Below are positions 36,405-50,047 of a stretch of 64,000 nucleotides of DNA, piece by piece. Source of the DNA: Combretum micranthum (Eukaryota > Streptophyta > Magnoliopsida > Myrtales > Combretaceae); NCBI GenBank assembly GCA_024138025.1, contig JAMXBD010001038.1:434001-498000 (forward strand). Direction: 5' to 3'. A program made the translations under genes and the position numbers. The number at the start of each line of letters is the position of its first letter. Positions within the stretch are counted from its first letter, which is position 1. The notes beneath the pieces are model-generated. The model saw nothing but the letters and a program-made list of their open reading frames with translations, had not been told where the DNA came from and did not search any database.

Positions 36405-39400
36405 GTGAGAATCTTGAAGCTATATCTAAAGTACATTATGTTGTTATTAACTACTGGTGTAGTAGTAGCAGCTGCTAGTGCCCCATCCTTTCTTTTTTCT
36501 TTGATATGATGCTAGGGTTTCGATGATTTTTCACGTAATACTTGATTTTTCTCTCGACGCATAAGGTAATGAAGATCGAGAGAAACGAAACGGGAAGCAG
36601 ATGGTGGTGATAATGGTGGGTGCCCCCGGTAGTGGCAAGTCCACTTTCTGTGAGAACGTGATGCGTGTCTCTTCCAGGTCCTGGGTCCGTGTTTGCCAGG
36701 TCTCTCTCTTTACTTGTTTCATGAAATGTTTCGTTATGAAGTTGCATAGTGTTGTTCTATATATAATTAGATTATATCAGGGATTGCATGTACGTGATTG
36801 CTTATATAATGAAATCTTTGATTATGAAGTTCTACGACTGCTCTATTAAGGCTGCAAGTACCTGATTGTTTATATAGTTAGAGCGATTGCCATTATTAGC
36901 AGTGTAAAATTTTATGAATACAGTGAAGTGGATCAACAAGGAGCATACAATAAAATGCCTCCGGATAGTGTTCCTATCAGTGGCCTCATCAAACACATGT
37001 TGGCATGCATGAAGAATTTTTATTGTTCTTATATTTTATGCATGGCTTCGTGGTTGATGTAATAAGGATGGTCTAGGAGACCATTTGGAGACTGGAAATT
37101 ACTTCTCAATATGGATTTTGGCCAGTTGGGGTATAGACACACTTCTTCCTGTAGTGTTCATGCATGTATCACATTGATCCTGTATTTTGCATGTGAATCC
37201 AGAGTAATGAGATGGCTTAGGGACAAGTGACAGACAAGGAAACTTAGGAAACTTATGAAGCCTCAAGCATCAACTTTGTGATTATTGACAATTGGATTGA
37301 TACTTACCAAATTTGTCCATGTGATCTTGAGAGCAGACCTTACCTGTGAAATGATGTTTGTCTTCTCTCTCCAGAAGTTTTAATTGAGGAGGAATGACTG
37401 AATTATAGGCACTTGGAATAGAGTATAACCGTTAGATCATTTTAGTAACTATTGAATGAGATAAAGCAAGCTCATTTCATGCTTATCTTGAGAGAGCTTA
37501 TTATGAGCCATGGTCGGTAGCCATCTTATCGTACGCATGAGCTTGCTTGAGAATGGTAGATGTAGATGGACCAGTTGAATGATTATATTTCGAGCCCAAC
37601 AAGCTAAATCTTCAAAGTTATCCCAATATATACAAACCATACTCTTTATGTCCTGTCATCTAACCCAAGAGTTAAGCTTGAATAAATAAAATAATATATA
37701 TATTAGAGACCTCTATAGGGAGCAAATGGCTTATGCTGATTTTATTGAGGAGTAAGTAGTTATAAATCCTAATTCAGTGGAATTATGGCTGAAGACACTC
37801 ATATAATGAAGCAATTAATTTGCTTCTAAACACACAGAGCTAAAAGCTCCTGAATCTGATTGATAGAGAACAAAAGGCCAGAATAGATAATACGTACAAC
37901 TTACTCCTTAATTATACATGTAATTCTACTACTGTTGGACCAAGCCTAACTAACTCACTAGCTGTATTTACTTGATTTAATATACTATTTATATTGGCCG
38001 AGTACCTATCATTTGTGGCTAACTTGATGGGATTAGTTGGTTATTTCTTTTACTTTAGAACATGTATATTATTATCCCATCTTCATAGTTGTTCCATCAT
38101 TATTAAATCCTTCTTTTATTTGTAGGACATAATTGGCAATGGTAAAGCCGGAACAAAGGTTCAATGTATCAGTAGTGCCATTAGTGCATTGCAAGATGGC
38201 AAATGTGTCTTTATTGACAGATGCAATTTAGACAGAGAACAGCGAGCTGACTTTGTGAAGCTTGGTAGTCCACAGGTGGATGTGCATGCTGTGGTGTTTG
38301 ATCTTCCTGCACAGGTTTGTATTTCACGATCTGTCAAACGGTCTGGGCATGAGGGAAATTTGCAAGGTGGAAAAGCTGCTGCTGTTGTGAATAGGATGCT
38401 GCAGAAGAAAGAAATGCCTAAACTTAATGAAGGGTTTTCTCGCATTACCTTTTGCCATAATGATGTTGATGTTCAAGACTGTCTTAATACATATGGTGCT
38501 TGGTCCAGTAAGTGATCTGCCTCATGGGTGCTTTGGCCAGAAAAGCCAGGCTGCCGAAAGTTCAAGTGGGCATAATGAAATATCTTAAAAAGGTAGATGC
38601 TCCTTCCGAGGTTGTGCCAAAAGAAAATAGTATTCAAAAGCTTTCAGCTCTGCAGAACACAGAGAAGGACTCTGACTTAGAAAATTTAAACATAGCCCCT
38701 TCTTCATATGATATTTCTAGGAGAAAGAGAGGGAGGATGAAGATATGATGACAGCACTTCCAGTGATGTTCCTACTCTGGCTTTTCCTTCACTTCTCAAC
38801 TGCAGATTTCCAATTTAACCTTGAGAAGGCATCTGATATTATTGTTGAGAAAGTTGGTGAATTTGTGAATAAACTTGGAAGAGCAAGACTTGTTTTAGTA
38901 GATTTGAGTCGTGGATCAAAGATTCTGTCCTTAGTTGAGGATAAAGCTATGAAAAAGAACATTGATTCAAGAAAGTTCTTTACATTTGTGGGAGATATAG
39001 TCCATCTGTCTACACGAGGAGGACTACGGTGCAATGTGTTAGCTAATGCTGCCAACTGGTAAGCTTGGTGGAATTTGAAAGATTATTAGCTTTCACATGA
39101 TAACTTTATGAACAGCATTAATGTTGATGGAGGAAGTTAGGACTTGAGAGGTGGCAGAGTGTCTTTCTTTGGCAAAATCTTGCAAAATTTTATTTAAATT
39201 TTATCATAGGATTGATGGCACAAATAAATAGCATTGGTTTCTTTCCTTTTTCTTGTTCCTGCAGGAAAGATGGTGGAAAGAATGTAATATTACATGTCTA
39301 ATGCACCAATGATAAATGAATTATAGAATTTCTCATGCAGGCGTCTAAAGCCAGGGGGCGGAGGTGTGAATGCTGCTATATTCAGTGCTGCTGGTCCAGA

Positions 39401-41560
39401 TCTTGAGGTTGGAACAAAGGAACGATATAAATCATTACGCCTGGGAATGCTGTGGTTGTTCCCCTTCCTTCAACTTCTCCTTTATCTGTGAGAGAAGGGG
39501 TAACTCACATAATACATGTTCTTGGACCAAATATGAATCCTCAAAGACCAAACTGTCTTGATAATGACTATAAGGAGGGCTGCAGAATTCTTCGGGAGGC
39601 ATATACATCATTATTTGAAGGATTCATTTCTATTGTGAAATCACAATCAAACTCAACAGTTTCAAACCATGAAAGTCACCTGTTGGATCCTTCCACAGGG
39701 CGATGCCTAGAGCAAGACTTTGAGAACCAATCTGCCAATGCTGAGCAAAAGAGTAAGAGAGATGATGACTTCCCCTCAAACGGCAGCAAGAAGAGCAAAG
39801 GGTCTCAAAATGAAGTAAAAGTTCATGTTCCTAATTCCAAGGGTGGAAGAGGAAATTCAAGTACTGGAATGACAGGGCAAGGCACAAAGCAATGGGTTCC
39901 TGGGCACAAGCTCTCCACCATGTAGCCATGCATCCTGAAATGCACAAAAGTGATGTTTTGGAGATATCAGAAGATATCGGGTACTAAAGGATCTTTATCC
40001 TAGGTCAGAATGAGCTGCCATTTTTTATTTTAATTTATCAACAAAAGAGAATTAATGTTTTGCTAATTTATATCTTTGCTCAGTTTAGCAAATTGATCAC
40101 TTGCTACAGGCACAGAAGCATGTTTTGGTGTTAGCTCGTGCTCAAAATCTTGATCAATTGGCTGACGTACATGAGGAGCATCTTCCTCTGTAAGGAGAGT
40201 GCATTCTGTGGTTTGCAGTGGGCTGAGAAGTTCTTGCATGAGGATGCTTCATTAACTTTCCGCCTTGGATATCACTCAGTATGTGAAATTTATAACTTAG
40301 TGCTGCCTATAGATACTCTCTCTTGAAGGTGTACATATGCATCGATGCATGGTGTTTAGAAGGATATGTCAGAATAGGTTAATGTGGATTCAATTTCATT
40401 TCTTTGCTTATTCCACAATTTGTACAGAAAAGAGCATGCTAGGTGCGTCCTTTGTAGGTACCAACATGCGGTACAGGATAGATCAGTTCCACCATATGAT
40501 TTCATGCTATTACTGCTGAAGGAGCTACATGCATGCCTCAGCAGCGTGTCATTGAATTTTTTTACCCCTCTCAACAGTAAAAAGGGTGGGTTACTTGCAA
40601 TTATGCCACTCATGATTGACTTGTAAATTAACTCACTACCATGTGCAAATGGTCAAAAGCGCAAATAATAACTACGGTTATGAGCTTGAGGTGGAAGTTG
40701 GCTGTGCCACAGTGCAAAAGACAAACATGGACCATGTGCCATCGTTGTCTTGTCACCATTTATACCATTTATTTTCATCAAAGACTTTCTGTTGCTGAAC
40801 TATAAAATGACTAAAAATAGAAATGAGAAAATTTTCTGTTTTGCTTCAAATGCGGATCATGTAACTTGTATTGGTTCTTTTCTGTGCAATTAGGAAATAC
40901 GAGTTCTATTTTGTCTCTGTGTTTATATTTCTTACCCTGCCCTTCCACACAACCCCAAATGCTTTCTGAAATGGCTGAGGTTTTTCTGCATCATAACCAT
41001 TACAAGAGTCAAAGCTTTAGGATTTGATTTCCATTTGATTTATGCAACAGGTCTATACAGCTTTAATAAATTAATTTCAAAATTCAGATGGTCTATTTTC
41101 ACTTATTAATTGTTTTTTTTGTTTTTTCAACCATGCTTTGTGTCTTGGTTCATTATATGCTCAGTTATGTTGTAAAGAGTGACAACTCAAAGCAAGATCA
41201 CTAATTGAGCCAATGCCTCTTTGCAGGCCCCATCAATGCGCAGCTGCACCTTCATGTTATTAGCCAGGACTTTAATTCAGTACATCTGAAAAATAAGAAA
41301 ACATTGGAATCATTCAATATGCTTTCTTCCGGGACTCTGTTGATGTCATTGAGGACGTGAGTAAGAACGGAAAGGCATTGATAAAGGATGAGGAGAGCTG
41401 TTGTCCATGGAGCTCCGTTGCAATAGATGCCGAAGTGCACATCAAATTCCCGAGGCTGAAATCTCATATTAGTAATTGTAAATCTCCTTTTCCTTCTTTT
41501 TTGTCTCAAAATGGGCTTGTGCGTGTAACAACTGATGATGTGCTACATCTAGTGAATTAG
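36389..41560 (+). CDS. APTX: Aprataxin-like protein: P-loop kinase, macro, HIT and zinc-finger domains (annotated elsewhere as bHLH140)
   Basis: Six exons are inferred from GT-AG sites and conserved frame: 36389-36404, 36566-36699, 38126-39058, 39341-40003, 40110-40278 and 41227-41560. They total about 2,249 nt, or about 750 residues, the usual size. In order: a Walker A motif (GAPGSGKSTFC) and FIDRCNLDREQR of a polynucleotide-kinase-like domain; a macro domain (PGGGGVNAAIFSAAG); a HIT domain (HLH in QLHLHVISQ); and a C2HE zinc finger (CNRCRSAH ... SHISNC). Aprataxins remove AMP from aborted ligation ends in nuclear DNA repair, and macro domains bind ADP-ribose (family knowledge). About fifteen single-base indels shift the frame in exons 3-6, for example near 38499, 38565, 39440, 39889, 39981, 40190, 41242, 41300 and 41400. 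Most are in homopolymers, and residues stay conserved on both sides. I favour sequencing error over decay. The first exon is only 16 coding bases. Confidence 0.87.
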
Positions 41561-42899
41561 TAAACATGGTCTATATCTCGGGTTTCTACCGTTTTTTTGC
41601 TGGTGCAAGGAAATCTTGTATGTGTGTGTATATATATTTATATATATATATTGGCTGCATTTGCTCTTTTCAGCGGTTGCACAACTGCAAGATGAGAGGT
41701 TATACCTAGATTAATGTAATGACAAATTGTTCAGATACTGAAAAAATCACGTTTATATCTTTGATGCATGATGTAGCTCACTGATGCAAATTGCTTAGCT
41801 TCAATTGTAGAGTGGGTGCTTCTACTAAACCAGGCAACGAAATTATTATGACAAAAGAATGTTATAACATTTTGACCCCGATATATTTCACCCCTACATG
41901 GTGGCTGGCCTGTGATTTTGTCTCTTGACATTTTCAATTGCTTAGATTATGCAACACTTTAATATATCCATGTCCAATCATTCAATCGACTGCAAGGTAG
42001 AATGTGGATTTGAACAAATTACCTAAAAAATACTTGTTTCTCCATCATTACAGAAGCATATAGAAACTCTAAATTCGTTTTAATTTTATGTGCATATTAT
42101 AAGTTTATACATTGAAAAGGACGATCCACATGTATAATTTTGTTGATTATTTAGTCCGATATAGTCAACAGTCAAGGATGGTAACAATGGGGCTCTAATT
42201 TTGATGGCCAGTCGGAATTGAATCTATTTCATCAAGTACGATGGGTTTACATTTGCCATGCCTGCTTTGAAATATATCCTTCAACCAGATATTGCAGCGA
42301 CCAAAAACCAAATCTTTAAACCTTGTGAGTATGGATTATTTCGGTTGTTGGTGTGTGCATTGCAGAAGGTGTCCCAATTCCCTCTGCACAGATGTGAACT
42401 GCAAGGTTGGCTCAATATTCTTATTGCAGCTCTCTGAGGTGTAGGGATTTCATCAGCAAATGTGGCCCACCAATTACCTAAACATCAAATACTCAAATAA
42501 ATTAGATCCACAATTAGGAGGAAATTATTTTCCCCATTGGAGAAAGCCACGAGTGAAAAGGTTGAAATTAGTAGATGTAACTAAATTGAAAGATAAAATT
42601 GTATGCAGGGAATTGAGATCAGGACCTTTTGTTCTCATACAATATAAATTTAGAAACACAACTATCATACTGAAATAGTTTAAACTTATAGATGCGACAT
42701 AGTCATTATACTTATTCATTAACAACCATAATCATTATATTCAAGCTTTCTATCAGAAACTTTTAAATAAAATATATGAAATTTGAAGATGCAAGCTTCT
42801 AGCAATCCAAGATGTGGCACTCTTTTATTAGTGTGGCTAGTGCTGACTTTCTTGTTTATGTATTAGAGCATATCGATGCGGTGAAAACCTATGCATCAG
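41561..42899. other. 3' flank of aprataxin-like gene and AT-rich spacer
   Basis: It holds the likely 3' UTR, a short TATATA tract (41625-41653), and no supported gene. A 72-codon plus-strand frame at 42460 resembles no family I know. Confidence 0.4.
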
Positions 42900-44524
42900 A
42901 AGCACCTACAGAGGCTAGGCAAGAAATGACGGAGTAATCCAATTATGTCAATGCAAATGACATTGTTTTAGTTTAGATGCAACGACGGTATAAAGCAATG
43001 TAGAATCATCCACAACTATCCATGTATTACAGAACCTCATACATACCAGAGGCATTTAAAGTCCTTCCCATGACAGCGAAATCATTTCCAAGAGCATCCT
43101 GGGCATTAAGGTATGCAGGATGTTCTTTAGTGATCTCCATTTTCATTTTTGTCCCTTATAGCCATCCTCTTCATGGCTTCTTGAAATCCATTCCTTAGCC
43201 TCAGAGCCATCTTAAAATTTGGTTGTAGAAGATTGAAGGATTAAGAAATGCACCTGCAGCATGTAATGGCGATTGAAGTTGCATATTCCATCTGCTGTCG
43301 ATAGTTTCTCAAATGGGCATGTTTGATGCCCTTATAATCTCTCCGAGAACAACAGGGATTTAAAGTTTTGAGCATTAGGATGTCTATAATGAGAAGGTGA
43401 TGACCGCTCTGAAAAAGAAAACAAGTGTTTCAAATTATCTTCCAGGATAATGAGAGGAAGCCTGTTACAAATTTACTGATTCATGGCCGAATCAACTCCT
43501 TTCCACCAGTGAACTTCTTCATCATATTAGTAATTGAGACATCACTATAGATTTAATGTAGTAGGCTCTTTGCCTCCTTCATCGCTGGACAAAACCATTC
43601 TGGTTTTCTCATATCTTCCAACATCTTACCAATACAATAGAATGCACAAGGACCACAAAATATGGATGCATATTTGGCCTTCAGGAGCCCTCCTGCATAA
43701 AGAAAACCAGCAGTATCATCTGTTATAACTTGAACGACATTTCCTACACCAATCTCCAATACAACTGATTCAACCATATCTAATAAATAAGTGGAATCAT
43801 CTTCATGACCTGACATATCCATGGAATTTAAAAATACTGCTCCTTACTATGATGGATATGTTTTTGCCATTACACCAGCTATCGCTCATAATTGTACACC
43901 CAAATTCTTTCCATGCATCCTTGTATTTCTTCAAGCAATCATGTATGTCATCTTTCACTCTTTGCAAGAGATTGGACTCCAACATTTCAGGGCTTTGGTG
44001 CTTTGTAGCCAGCTTCACACTCAATTACAGTATCAATCATCTCCTGATAATTCACAGATTTAGCGGAACCAAAAGGGATAGAATTGTGGGGGAAAAATAA
44101 GCAAAGCTACTGTTTTATCAGCATACTCTTGCTTTTTCTTTGTGTTACATCTGGTACCAAGTGTTCACTTGGTAAAGATTGCGGTAAATACACGGGTGGA
44201 CGAGTTCTCTCATGCTGTCCACTAGAGTTATTGCTGTTTGAATTGTCACAAGCAGAAGATCAATTTTGATGAGCGTTGGTTGGCAGCAAGCTCCACCTTT
44301 GTTTTCTTGGGAGCTTTCTGTTTCTTAGGATTATTTGATGTACTTCTGATATGATCCCTCATAACACCTTGAACTCTTACACGAGGAACAATGTCTTTAT
44401 TTGTTATTTGAGCTAAATGAAAATTCATCCTGTAGACCCCTCCACTAATTTCCCTCTTACAATAATTACACCTAGCCTTCTGTCTAGTCGCATCAGCAAG
44501 AACGCAATGTTCCCCAACATGCAC
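42900..44524 (-). pseudogene. hAT-family transposase remnant (BED zinc finger plus DUF659)
   Basis: Three minus-strand pieces in different frames follow the order of plant hAT-like transposases. 44246-44524 has a BED-type finger (CNYCKREISGGVYRMNFHLA) followed by a basic KKQKAPKK stretch. 43803-44024 contains WKEFGCTIMSDSW, the start of DUF659. 43553-43822 continues it with VVQVITDDTAGF and a CxxYCIGKMLEDM stretch. Frameshifts and stops separate them. The C-terminal dimerisation region is not convincing; 42900-43550 holds only scattered similarity. Terminal inverted repeats were not located. Non-functional. Confidence 0.75.
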
Positions 44525-44822
44525 CTCTACCTCGAATCATTGTCCTTACAAAATAAGAAGAGTCCGTCAGAATTAACATTGGATTGACATCTAAAACTAA
44601 ATTTAAATTTAGAATTGTAATTTTGATGTAATCCACTGTCCACACAACACACACTTTAGGTTTAACAGAATTCAATATCTTGCATGAGAATCATGAGAGT
44701 AATTCAACATTGTCTTACATGATGATAGCTACAAATATTTTTCACAAATACCTTATCATTTTGTTTTCTTTTATTTGGATAATTCGAATTCTTCATTTTA
44801 GCTGAAGATAGCATGGATATGG

Positions 44823-45550
44823 TGTTGTATTAAATGGGGCGTGAAAAGGAAAACTTGAGGCGTACTAGGTACTGTCCTTAAGAATAATTCGCCAACACAG
44901 ATGAAACAATAGCGTATCCCCTAGGATTCAACAAACCCTCTAAAACATTCTAGGCAACAGGAATAGCAAAACAGAACGATGAGCAAAACCCAGAAATTGA
45001 AAAAAAAGATGAAGATGTAAAGCAGAGTGTGTCAAGATAAATATATTGGAAGACTGATTATTAATAATCTTAAAACAGATAAATGTAATCCAGAGAGATA
45101 TGTGCAACGGATCAATTTAAAATATCTTTTTAAAATTAAATATGACAATAGATGGATAAGATAATTTGAAAATGATCGAAATATAGGAGCAGTGGAGATA
45201 GAAAAACAAATATTATGGTAACCGACACTTGAAATTGTCAAAAGACTTGTATTCGACAATCTCAAATTAATAATAATATCTTAATATTATTAAAATAATA
45301 ATATGCATGGAAAATAAAATATTCCTTTAGACTGGGCTAAGACATAGACTACACCTGCGAGGAGAAGGGAGCACGCAAATCCACGAATTTACACTAGCTC
45401 GGCCTAGGCTTTTGCGTATGAGCTCATAACTTTCCACCAACTCTTTACAATCTCACAAAGAGAAGGAAGTTAATAAATAAGAACAAGGAACAAGGTCTAA
45501 GAAATGTGGGACTTATTCCTTTTAAATATTTATATATACTACAACGCACA
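44823..45550 (-). repeat. 3' LTR of copia element
   Basis: Pairs with 50048-50772. The two differ by numerous substitutions and small indels, so the insertion is not recent. Confidence 0.88.
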
Positions 45551-46189
45551 ACAATCCCCCACATATTTCAAAAGGATAAAATATAAAGAGATAAAAAGAA
45601 ATGCTGGGTTTCCTCAAATGATTATTATGCCTTGAATCTGGTGTCTTTAAGACTATGAACCAGACCTAGAATAATGAGATATAATTTACAAAATAAATGG
45701 TGAAACTTAAAGCTTCTACGAACCAAGAATTTTACTGTAAGCTAAAATGTTCATTAATCACATTATACTCCATAATTTTCTACTATTCATTAAGGTTTTG
45801 CGCTAATAGGTCATGCGCATGTCTGGTTATTCATGAGTGCTCTAGAGATTTTGCCACAAATCTTATAGAAGCGGCCTCACTTCACACTCCTATAGGTCAT
45901 TCCATCAAGTGTATACTGCAAAATACACCATGTTTAAAGGATATGGAATTTGGTTAAGAGCTTTGCTCAACCTCTCTTTCTTTGTAATTTAGCACTACAC
46001 ACACCATAGGAGGGACATCATTTAATAGTGCCACACAAATCAAGCAATGACTTGTTATTACCCATATGAACCTATTTCATGGGATCTCCAATCACATAGG
46101 TTGGGTTATCATCATTGTTGATACTTCAACATGGCTTTAGTCCCGTACTCCTCGATGTTTCATTTATTAATTTTCTCCCCAAAGGTTTA

Positions 46190-47923
46190 ATTAGAGGATT
46201 GGCTAAATTCACTTCTAACTTCACATAATCTATTGAGATAATTCATTCTTACAATAGCTACTTCACTACATCATGTCTTAATTGAATATGTCTATTCTTT
46301 CCATTGAATGTTTTATTCTTGGCAATAGATATTTACGCTTGACAATCACAATGCACAGACATAGATGGTGTAGGTTTTTAACCTAATGAAATACTTGCCA
46401 AGAAGTTTCTTAACCACTCAGTCTTATTACCAGCCAATTATAGAGCAATAAACTCTAACTCCATAGTAGACTCAGCTATGATAGTCTACTTAGCTGAATT
46501 CCATGAAATTGCACCACCTCCAAGGGTGAATATATAACCACTGGTGGATTTTGTCTCATCCAAATCAGAGATCCAATTGGCATCATTGTGTCCTTCCAAT
46601 ATAGCGGGAAATCCACTATATAGAATACCATAATTCATAGTACCTCTCAGATATTTCAATTTCATTAGTCTGACCAACGTAAATGATCATAACCAAAATT
46701 ATGTGTATAGCTGCTCAATCTACACACAGCATATGCTATGTTAGGTCTTGAAAAATTCATTAAATGCATGAGACTTCCAATAATCTGTGCATACTCAATT
46801 AAGGAGTTGTATCACCTCTATTTTTCTTTAATTGAGTATTAACTTCATAAGGGTACTCACAGGATTAACATCAAAGTATCTAAACTTCTCAAGAAGTTTC
46901 TCAACATAATGCTCTTGCATAGCATGATGCTTTCATTCTTCTTTATGATTTTAACACCCAAAATAACACTTGTTTCACCCATGTCTTTCATATCAAATTT
47001 AGAAGCAAGAAAAGACTTAATTTTATACACTACATCAAGACTAGTACCAAATATAAGCATATCATCTACATATAAGCATATGAAACACAATCATTATCGA
47101 CAAGTTTTTTATAAACACATTTATCAACTTCAATAGTAGAGAAACCATCTTTTAACAAAACTTGGTCAAATTTCCATTGTTTCGAAGCTTGTTTTAAACC
47201 ATACAATGATTTAAGAAGTTTACAAACTCTATTTTCTTGTCCTGGAATAACACAACCTTCAGGTTACACCATAGAAATTTGTTCTTCTAAATCACCATTT
47301 AGAAAGGCTATTTTTACATCCATTTGATGAATAACAAGTTTATAAATTGAAGCTAAGGCAATCAAAATTCGAATAGAAAAAATTCTAGTCATAGGGGCAA
47401 AAGTATCAAAATAGTCTACATTTTTCTTTTGAGTAAAACCTTTTGCAACTAATCTAGCTTTAAATTTATCAACTGAACCATTAAAATTTAATTTCCTTTT
47501 AAAAATCCATTTATAACCAATGGGTTTAGCTCCAGGAGATAAATCTACCAATTCCTATGTTTTATTTTGTAAAATAGAATCAATTTCAACTTTAATGGCT
47601 TCTTTCCAAAAAGGTGCATCAGATGAGGAAATTGCATCTGAGAAGGTTAATGGATCATTTACAACAAGATAAGTATAAAAATCATTTCCAAAAGTATATT
47701 CTTTCCTTTGTCTTTTGCTTCTTCTTAAATATTCATTTCTAGAAACATTTTCAGAAGCATTTTCAGAAGATGGTATATTTGGAATATTTTTAGATTTTAA
47801 AGGAAAAACATGTTCAAAAAACTTTGCATTTTTTGTCTCAACAATTGTATTGTAATCCAACACATCACTTTTTAATACAAGAAATCTATATGCAACACTA
47901 TGTTCAGTATAGCCAATAAACAT
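46190..47923 (-). pseudogene. copia reverse transcriptase and RNase H remnant
   Basis: From the 5' side on the minus strand, 47555-47923 is the integrase/RT linker with a basic RRSKRQRKEY stretch. 47264-47551 starts RT (GYKWIFKRK ... ARLVAKGFTQKK). 46857-47090 holds the catalytic YVDDM. 46486-46677 begins RNase H (DANW ... [18 protein letters not shown]). 46190-46480 continues with a degraded CQAYISIAKN-type segment. Stops and frameshifts divide the segments. Confidence 0.85.
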
Positions 47924-48894
47924 GCAATCTGAAGTTTTAGAACCTAATTTTTTTTCTTAGGATCAGGAAGCATAACTTTAGCAGGACACTCCCATACTTT
48001 CAAATATTTCAGATTAAGAGAATAAATTTTCCAAAGCTCATAAGATGTTTTCCTATTTTCTTATAAAGTATCCTATTCTACAAGTGACATGCAGTTAATA
48101 TGGCTTCATCCCAAAGATTTTCAAGTACATTAGAACTTACAAGCATACAATTCATCATTTCTTTTAATGTCATATTTTTCCTTTCAATTACTCTATTAGA
48201 TTACAGGGAATAAGATGGAGTTATTTCATGAATTATTCCTTCCTTTTCATAGTATTCATTTAGTAAAATATACTCACCACCTCTATATGATCTAATTTTT
48301 TTAATTTTCTTATTTAATTGATTCTCTACTTCTGCTTTGTATATTAAAAACATGTCAATTGCCTCATCTTTATTTCTAAGAAAGTAGACTTTAATATATC
48401 TAGAAAAATCATCTATAAAAGTTACATAATATCTTTTATCTCCTCTAGTCATAGTTTGCTTCAAATTACCTAGATCAGTGTAAATTAAACTTAATAATTT
48501 AGATTCTCCAAAGACAGATGCACATGTTTTCTTAGTTTGTTTAGATTCAGCACAAATTTCACATTTACTCATGCTTAAAGAATTAATATTAGAAATTAAC
48601 CCAACATATTGCATTTTCTTAATATACAATAAACTAACACGTCCTAACTACCATGTCATAAATCACAAGAATCAATCAAGTAAGCAGAAGAAGTAACATT
48701 TTCATTCATAACTTCAGAAACTTTAAGTACAAATAACGATGACTACAATAACCCTTGCCAACAAAAACATTATTTTTTGTCATTATAACATTGTCAGACT
48801 CAAATGACACTTTCACTCTCATTTTTCTCAACAATGCCACTGAAATCAGATTGGTTCTAATGTTGGGAATATGTAGAACCTCGTTCAAAGCCAA
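47924..48894 (-). pseudogene. copia protease end and integrase remnant
   Basis: 48706-48894 is the post-protease segment (LHIPNIRTNLISV). 48201-48629 has the pre-integrase zinc-binding end (CEICAESKQTK) and the integrase core, with the first Asp in IYTDLG. The second catalytic Asp is replaced: RSYRGGEY where RSDRGGEY is normal. A stop follows SYSL before the catalytic Glu block, which can still be read further on (IERKN). Confidence 0.83.
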
Positions 48895-49129
48895 AGACTT
48901 GCCAGATGTAGTTTGAGAAGAACCTTTCCTTTCCCAAGAACTTGGGTAGTTCGTGAATCACCAAGATGCACAGATTCTTCTCCTTCATCAACTTTTGTAT
49001 AGGTCATGAATGCATCTTTATTTACGCAAATATGCCTAGTAGCACCAAAATCTATGACCTATTCTTTCACATTGGTCACCATGTTCATAGAAATGACCAC
49101 GAGAATAATATCATCTACTTGAACCAAAT

Positions 49130-50029
49130 TTACCTTTGGTTTAGCAGAATTGTCATTTCTTCCCATCCTCTTCCTATACTAAGGTGCATGATGGCTAGGT
49201 TTGCCACATACGAAGCAATTGTCTCGCTTCTTAAACGTGGGATTACTAGTTCTAGGCTTGTAATCAGGTTTCTTTTCATAGCTTTTGTATAACATGTATG
49301 GTTTGTGATCCACCAAATTCGCTTTACTTGCAATCTCCTTTCCTTTGGCAACCTAGGATTCCTTTCTATTGGTGTCCTCAATCATGATGTAGGTTATGAG
49401 ATCAACAAGCAAAAGTTGCTTGTGCTTGTGCTTAAGCTATTGTTTGTAGTCGCTCCATGATTAGGCAGTTTCTCAATCAGCAAACCAGCAATGAACTCCT
49501 CCTGTAGATTAATGCTTTCTAATTTGAGGTCCTCTATCAACTTGTGATACTCATTGATCTGCATTTTAATATATTTTTCCTCAACCATCTCCCACCTATA
49601 GTATTTTCCAATAACAAACTTTTGTTTCCCCGCATCTTCAGCTGTGTACTTGGCAACCATGGAGTCCAAAATCTCATTTGCATCCTTATAAGAATAGTAG
49701 ACATCAAACAACTCATTAGATAAGATGCTCATAATAGTGTAGCGACATACCTTGTTTGCATGAACCTAGAGCTCCATTTGTTTAGATGTGGTATCTGCTA
49801 GTTTAGCATCCAGAAGAGCATATGCAACACCGTGCATATCCAGAACCAAGAATATACGTTCCTGCCATCTTTTAAAATTGTCTCCATCGAAGATTTCAAT
49901 CTTTGATATATCTAGGAATGGCTTAGCAAATGGAACGGTCGGCAGCACAAGGACAATGCCGTTTGGAGCAGCTTCATGAGTAGTAGCGATGGCAACGGAA
50001 ACCACTGAAGGGACAAGATCATAGGCCAT
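49130..50029 (-). pseudogene. copia gag remnant with zinc knuckle
   Basis: The ATG at 50029 starts MAYDLVPSVVSVAIATTHEA and leads to FDGDNFKRWQERIFLVLDMH, a typical copia gag motif. 49394-49732 continues the UBN2-type gag domain. Near 49200-49250 another frame holds a CxVCGKPSHHAPQ-like zinc knuckle. Frameshifts separate the parts. Confidence 0.82.
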
Positions 50030-50047
50030 GGGTATTATCCTTAAGAA

